Shown here one piece after another: positions 5,548 through 7,515 of a stretch of DNA of 7,515 nucleotides. The stretch comes from an uncultured Geobacteraceae bacterium (GTDB lineage: Bacteria; Desulfobacterota; Desulfuromonadia; Geobacterales; Pseudopelobacteraceae). The notes under the pieces are model-generated. The model did no database searches and was not told the DNA's origin. It saw only the letters and a list, made by a program, of their open reading frames with translations. Location: NCBI GenBank assembly GCA_903879825.1, contig CAIRND010000017.1:1-7515 (forward strand), read 5' to 3'. Position 1 is the stretch's first letter. Each line of letters opens with the position of its first letter. A program made the translations under genes and the position numbers.

Positions 5548-5559
5548 GGTTTAACCATT
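5545..5559. promoter_or_regulatory. Perfect FadR-type palindromic operator upstream of putA
   Basis: AATGGTT-T-AACCATT is a perfect 7+1+7 palindrome containing TGGTNNNACCA, the known core of operators bound by FadR-subfamily GntR proteins such as FadR and PdhR. It overlaps the -10 region of the putA promoter, 25 nt before the start codon, and the adjacent gene encodes a regulator of exactly this subfamily. Confidence 0.65.
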
Positions 5560-5583
5560 AGCACATCAGTAAAAGGAGCTTTC

Positions 5584-7515
5584 ATGGAACCAACACTCAA
5601 TACAAAGGTCATCAACCGTGGCAGAGATTTTTTTGCCGCCATCTCCGGCGAAAAGCCATCCCTGTTCAACAAAGGCGCCTGGATGGGCAAGGTCATGGAC
5701 TGGAGCATGAAAAATGAACAGTTCAAAATTCAGATGTTCCGTTTTGTGGACGCCTTCCCGTCTCTGACAACTTCAAAGCTTCTGACCGACCATATTCGTG
5801 AATATTTTGGTGAAGAGAAGGATATGCCTCCCGTACTTCAGACGGGAGCTAAAATGGCCGGCATGCTCGGTTCACTGGGTGGCGCGGTGCTGAACAAAGT
5901 GATCTCCGTCAACATACAGGAGATGGCCCGCCAGTTTATCGTCGGAGAGCACACAAAAGAAGCGGTCAAAAATATTGAGAAACTGCGCAAAGACGGTTTT
6001 GCTGCCGTTGTGGATGTACTGGGCGAGGCAACCCTTACCGAACAGGAGGCCGAAGAGTATGTCGGCACCTATTTTGAGGTATTGGAGTGCCTGAAAAGGG
6101 AACAGCTGGGGTGGAAAGGTCTGCAGGGAGTGGGTGGCGACCAGACTCTTGACTGGGGACATGCACCAAAAGTCAATGTGGCGGTAAAGCCGACCGCCCT
6201 GTTTGCCCTGGCCAATCCACAGGATTTTGAAGGATCGGTCGAGGCCATGCTGAAGCAACTGCGCCGTATTGCTGAACGGGTGGTCGATCTGGGTGGTTTT
6301 CTCTGCATCGATATGGAATCGTATCGGCACAAAGCAATCATCATCGAATTGTATAAGCGGCTAAAATTGGAGTATCGGGATTACCCGCATATCGGCATTG
6401 TGCTGCAAGCATACCTCAAGGACACCGATCAGGACCTGGCGGAACTGCTGGACTGGGCGGAGCAGCAGAGCACCACCATCTCGGTTCGTCTGGTAAAGGG
6501 CGCTTACTGGGATTACGAAACGGTCAAGGCAAAACAGAATGGTTGGCCCATCCCGGTCTGGACAGTTAAAGCGGAAAGCGATGCCGCCTTTGAGCGCCAG
6601 GCGCGCATGATTCTTGAAAAACAGCAGATCTGCCACTTCGCCTGCGCGTCTCACAACATTCGTTCCATCTCAGCCGTTCTGGAGATGGCACAGGAACTGA
6701 ATGTCCCCGAATCACGCTACGAATTTCAGGTACTCTATGGTATGGCTGAACCGGTGCGCAAAGGTATCCTCAAGATTGTCGGACGTGCCCGACTCTATTG
6801 TCCCTATGGCAACATGGTGCCCGGCATGGGATATTTAGTACGCCGCCTGCTGGAAAACACCGCCAATGAATCGTTCCTGCGCCAGAGTTTTGCTGAAGAC
6901 GCCCAGATCGAGAGACTGCTGGAAGATCCAGCCATAACGGCTGTTCGTGAGCGTACAGCACGAAATAACCGGCCGCGTCACGTGCTTACCGGTCCCGGTG
7001 GGTTGTCCCGATTCAACAACGAAGCGATGGTGGATTTTACCCGGGCTGATCACCGTGCGGCCTTCCCGCAAAGCATCGCCACGGTACGGGCCATGACAGG
7101 GAAAGAGTATCCTCTCTATATAAACGGCAAGGAAATCAGGACAGCGGAACTGTTTGACACCATCAACCCGAACAAACCAAGCGAACTGCTGGGCCGGATT
7201 TCTCAGGCAGGTGTGGGAGAGGTGGCACACGCCATTGCATCGGCAAAAAATGCTTTTCCAGCCTGGCGCGACACCTCTCCCCGTGATCGGGCACAGTACC
7301 TGTTAAAGGCGGCTGAAATTGCACGGAAGCGGCTTTTTGAACTTTCTGCCTGGCAGGTGTTGGAAATAGGCAAACAATGGGATCAGGCCTATGCCGATGT
7401 AACTGAGGCGATCGATTTCCTTGAATATTATGCCCGCGAAATGATCCGCTACGGCGAACCTCAGCGGATCGGAAACGCTCCGGGAGAAATTAACCACTAT
7501 TTTTACGAACCAAAG
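5584..7515 (+). CDS. putA: Bifunctional proline dehydrogenase / P5C dehydrogenase PutA, 5' part; continues past the window
   Basis: The ATG at 5584 follows AAAAGGAG with a 5-nt gap, and the frame is open for all 644 codons to the window end. Residues 1-135 are the helical N-terminal arm. About 136-440 is the FAD-binding proline dehydrogenase barrel: VVDVLGEATLTEQEAE (142-157), LQAYLKDTDQDL (274-285), VRLVKGAYWDYE (301-312), ASHNIRSI (355-362), YEFQVLYGMAEPVRK (379-393) and the substrate-binding Arg pair R420-R421 in LVRRLLENTANESFL. From about 508 (LYINGKEI, then DTINPNKPSELLGRI) the aldehyde dehydrogenase domain begins; its catalytic Glu and Cys lie beyond the window. The enzyme oxidises proline to P5C, feeding electrons to quinone, then oxidises glutamate semialdehyde to glutamate with NAD+. 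There is no ribbon-helix-helix domain, so this is the minimal class A form of about 1000 residues, as in Geobacter sulfurreducens, and cannot repress its own gene. Confidence 0.95.
   Translation, partial: MEPTLNTKVINRGRDFFAAISGEKPSLFNKGAWMGKVMDWSMKNEQFKIQMFRFVDAFPSLTTSKLLTDHIREYFGEEKDMPPVLQTGAKMAGMLGSLGGAVLNKVISVNIQEMARQFIVGEHTKEAVKNIEKLRKDGFAAVVDVLGEATLTEQEAEEYVGTYFEVLECLKREQLGWKGLQGVGGDQTLDWGHAPKVNVAVKPTALFALANPQDFEGSVEAMLKQLRRIAERVVDLGGFLCIDMESYRHKAIIIELYKRLKLEYRDYPHIGIVLQAYLKDTDQDLAELLDWAEQQSTTISVRLVKGAYWDYETVKAKQNGWPIPVWTVKAESDAAFERQARMILEKQQICHFACASHNIRSISAVLEMAQELNVPESRYEFQVLYGMAEPVRKGILKIVGRARLYCPYGNMVPGMGYLVRRLLENTANESFLRQSFAEDAQIERLLEDPAITAVRERTARNNRPRHVLTGPGGLSRFNNEAMVDFTRADHRAAFPQSIATVRAMTGKEYPLYINGKEIRTAELFDTINPNKPSELLGRISQAGVGEVAHAIASAKNAFPAWRDTSPRDRAQYLLKAAEIARKRLFELSAWQVLEIGKQWDQAYADVTEAIDFLEYYAREMIRYGEPQRIGNAPGEINHYFYEPK

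Larger units (their letters stand above)
5277..5583. other. Divergent gntR-putA control region
   Basis: There is no gene in these 307 nt. The gntR side carries its ribosome site and, about 33 nt upstream of its start, the first CGCAACG group. Between the two groups lies an AT-rich 78-nt core with two imperfect dyads: 5344-5359, centred on CTTAAG (14 of 16 symmetric), and 5375-5391. The putA side carries two GntR-type operators, a TTGACA promoter and the putA ribosome site. I could not identify a convincing gntR promoter, although it must read out of the core or the left repeat group. Confidence 0.75.

Noticed and set aside
5529..7497. Eight minus-strand frames over putA (65-152 codons)
   Set aside because: All are antisense to a frame with continuous PutA motifs; none has a ribosome site or known domain.

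Overview
The window looks like chromosomal DNA of moderate GC from a Gram-negative, respiratory, cytochrome-rich bacterium. A Geobacter-like (Desulfuromonadales/Geobacterales) deltaproteobacterium is the best guess. The grounds are a class A PutA without a DNA-binding domain, a large OmpB/MofA-type multicopper oxidase, a c-type cytochrome joined to a periplasmic binding protein, and a near-consensus sigma-54 promoter. This placement comes from remembered family resemblance, not from a database search.

Positions 1-4128 hold five closely spaced minus-strand genes, read from right to left: an exported FKBP-type peptidyl-prolyl isomerase (3331-4128), a SCO1/SenC copper chaperone (2736-3323), a monohaem cytochrome c fused to a type I periplasmic-binding-protein domain (971-2695), a 90-residue exported basic protein of unknown function (663-935), and the N-terminal 206 residues of a large multicopper oxidase that leaves the window at position 1. 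Gaps are 7-42 nt and every product has an export signal, so this is probably one operon for making and using an envelope copper oxidase. The FKBP isomerase would help folding, SCO would handle copper, and the cytochrome would pass electrons. The gene set resembles the mofABC manganese-oxidation locus of Leptothrix (multicopper oxidase, FKBP isomerase, cytochrome c), with SCO, the binding-protein domain and the small basic protein added.

Positions 4129-4559 are intergenic. They hold a sigma-54-like promoter for the operon, imperfect repeats upstream of it that could be activator sites, and a strong hairpin that is probably the end of the gntR transcript.

Positions 4560-7515 are a proline-catabolism unit: a FadR-subfamily GntR regulator on the minus strand, divergent from putA on the plus strand. 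putA has a complete proline dehydrogenase domain and the start of the P5C dehydrogenase domain before the window ends. The 307-nt region between them holds a perfect FadR-type operator over the putA promoter, a second near-perfect operator 84 bp upstream, and an unusual array of six CGCAACG heptamers arranged as two inverted groups of three. This PutA has no ribbon-helix-helix domain to regulate its own gene, so the GntR protein is the natural candidate regulator.

I saw no tRNA, rRNA, CRISPR array, insertion sequence or prophage gene.
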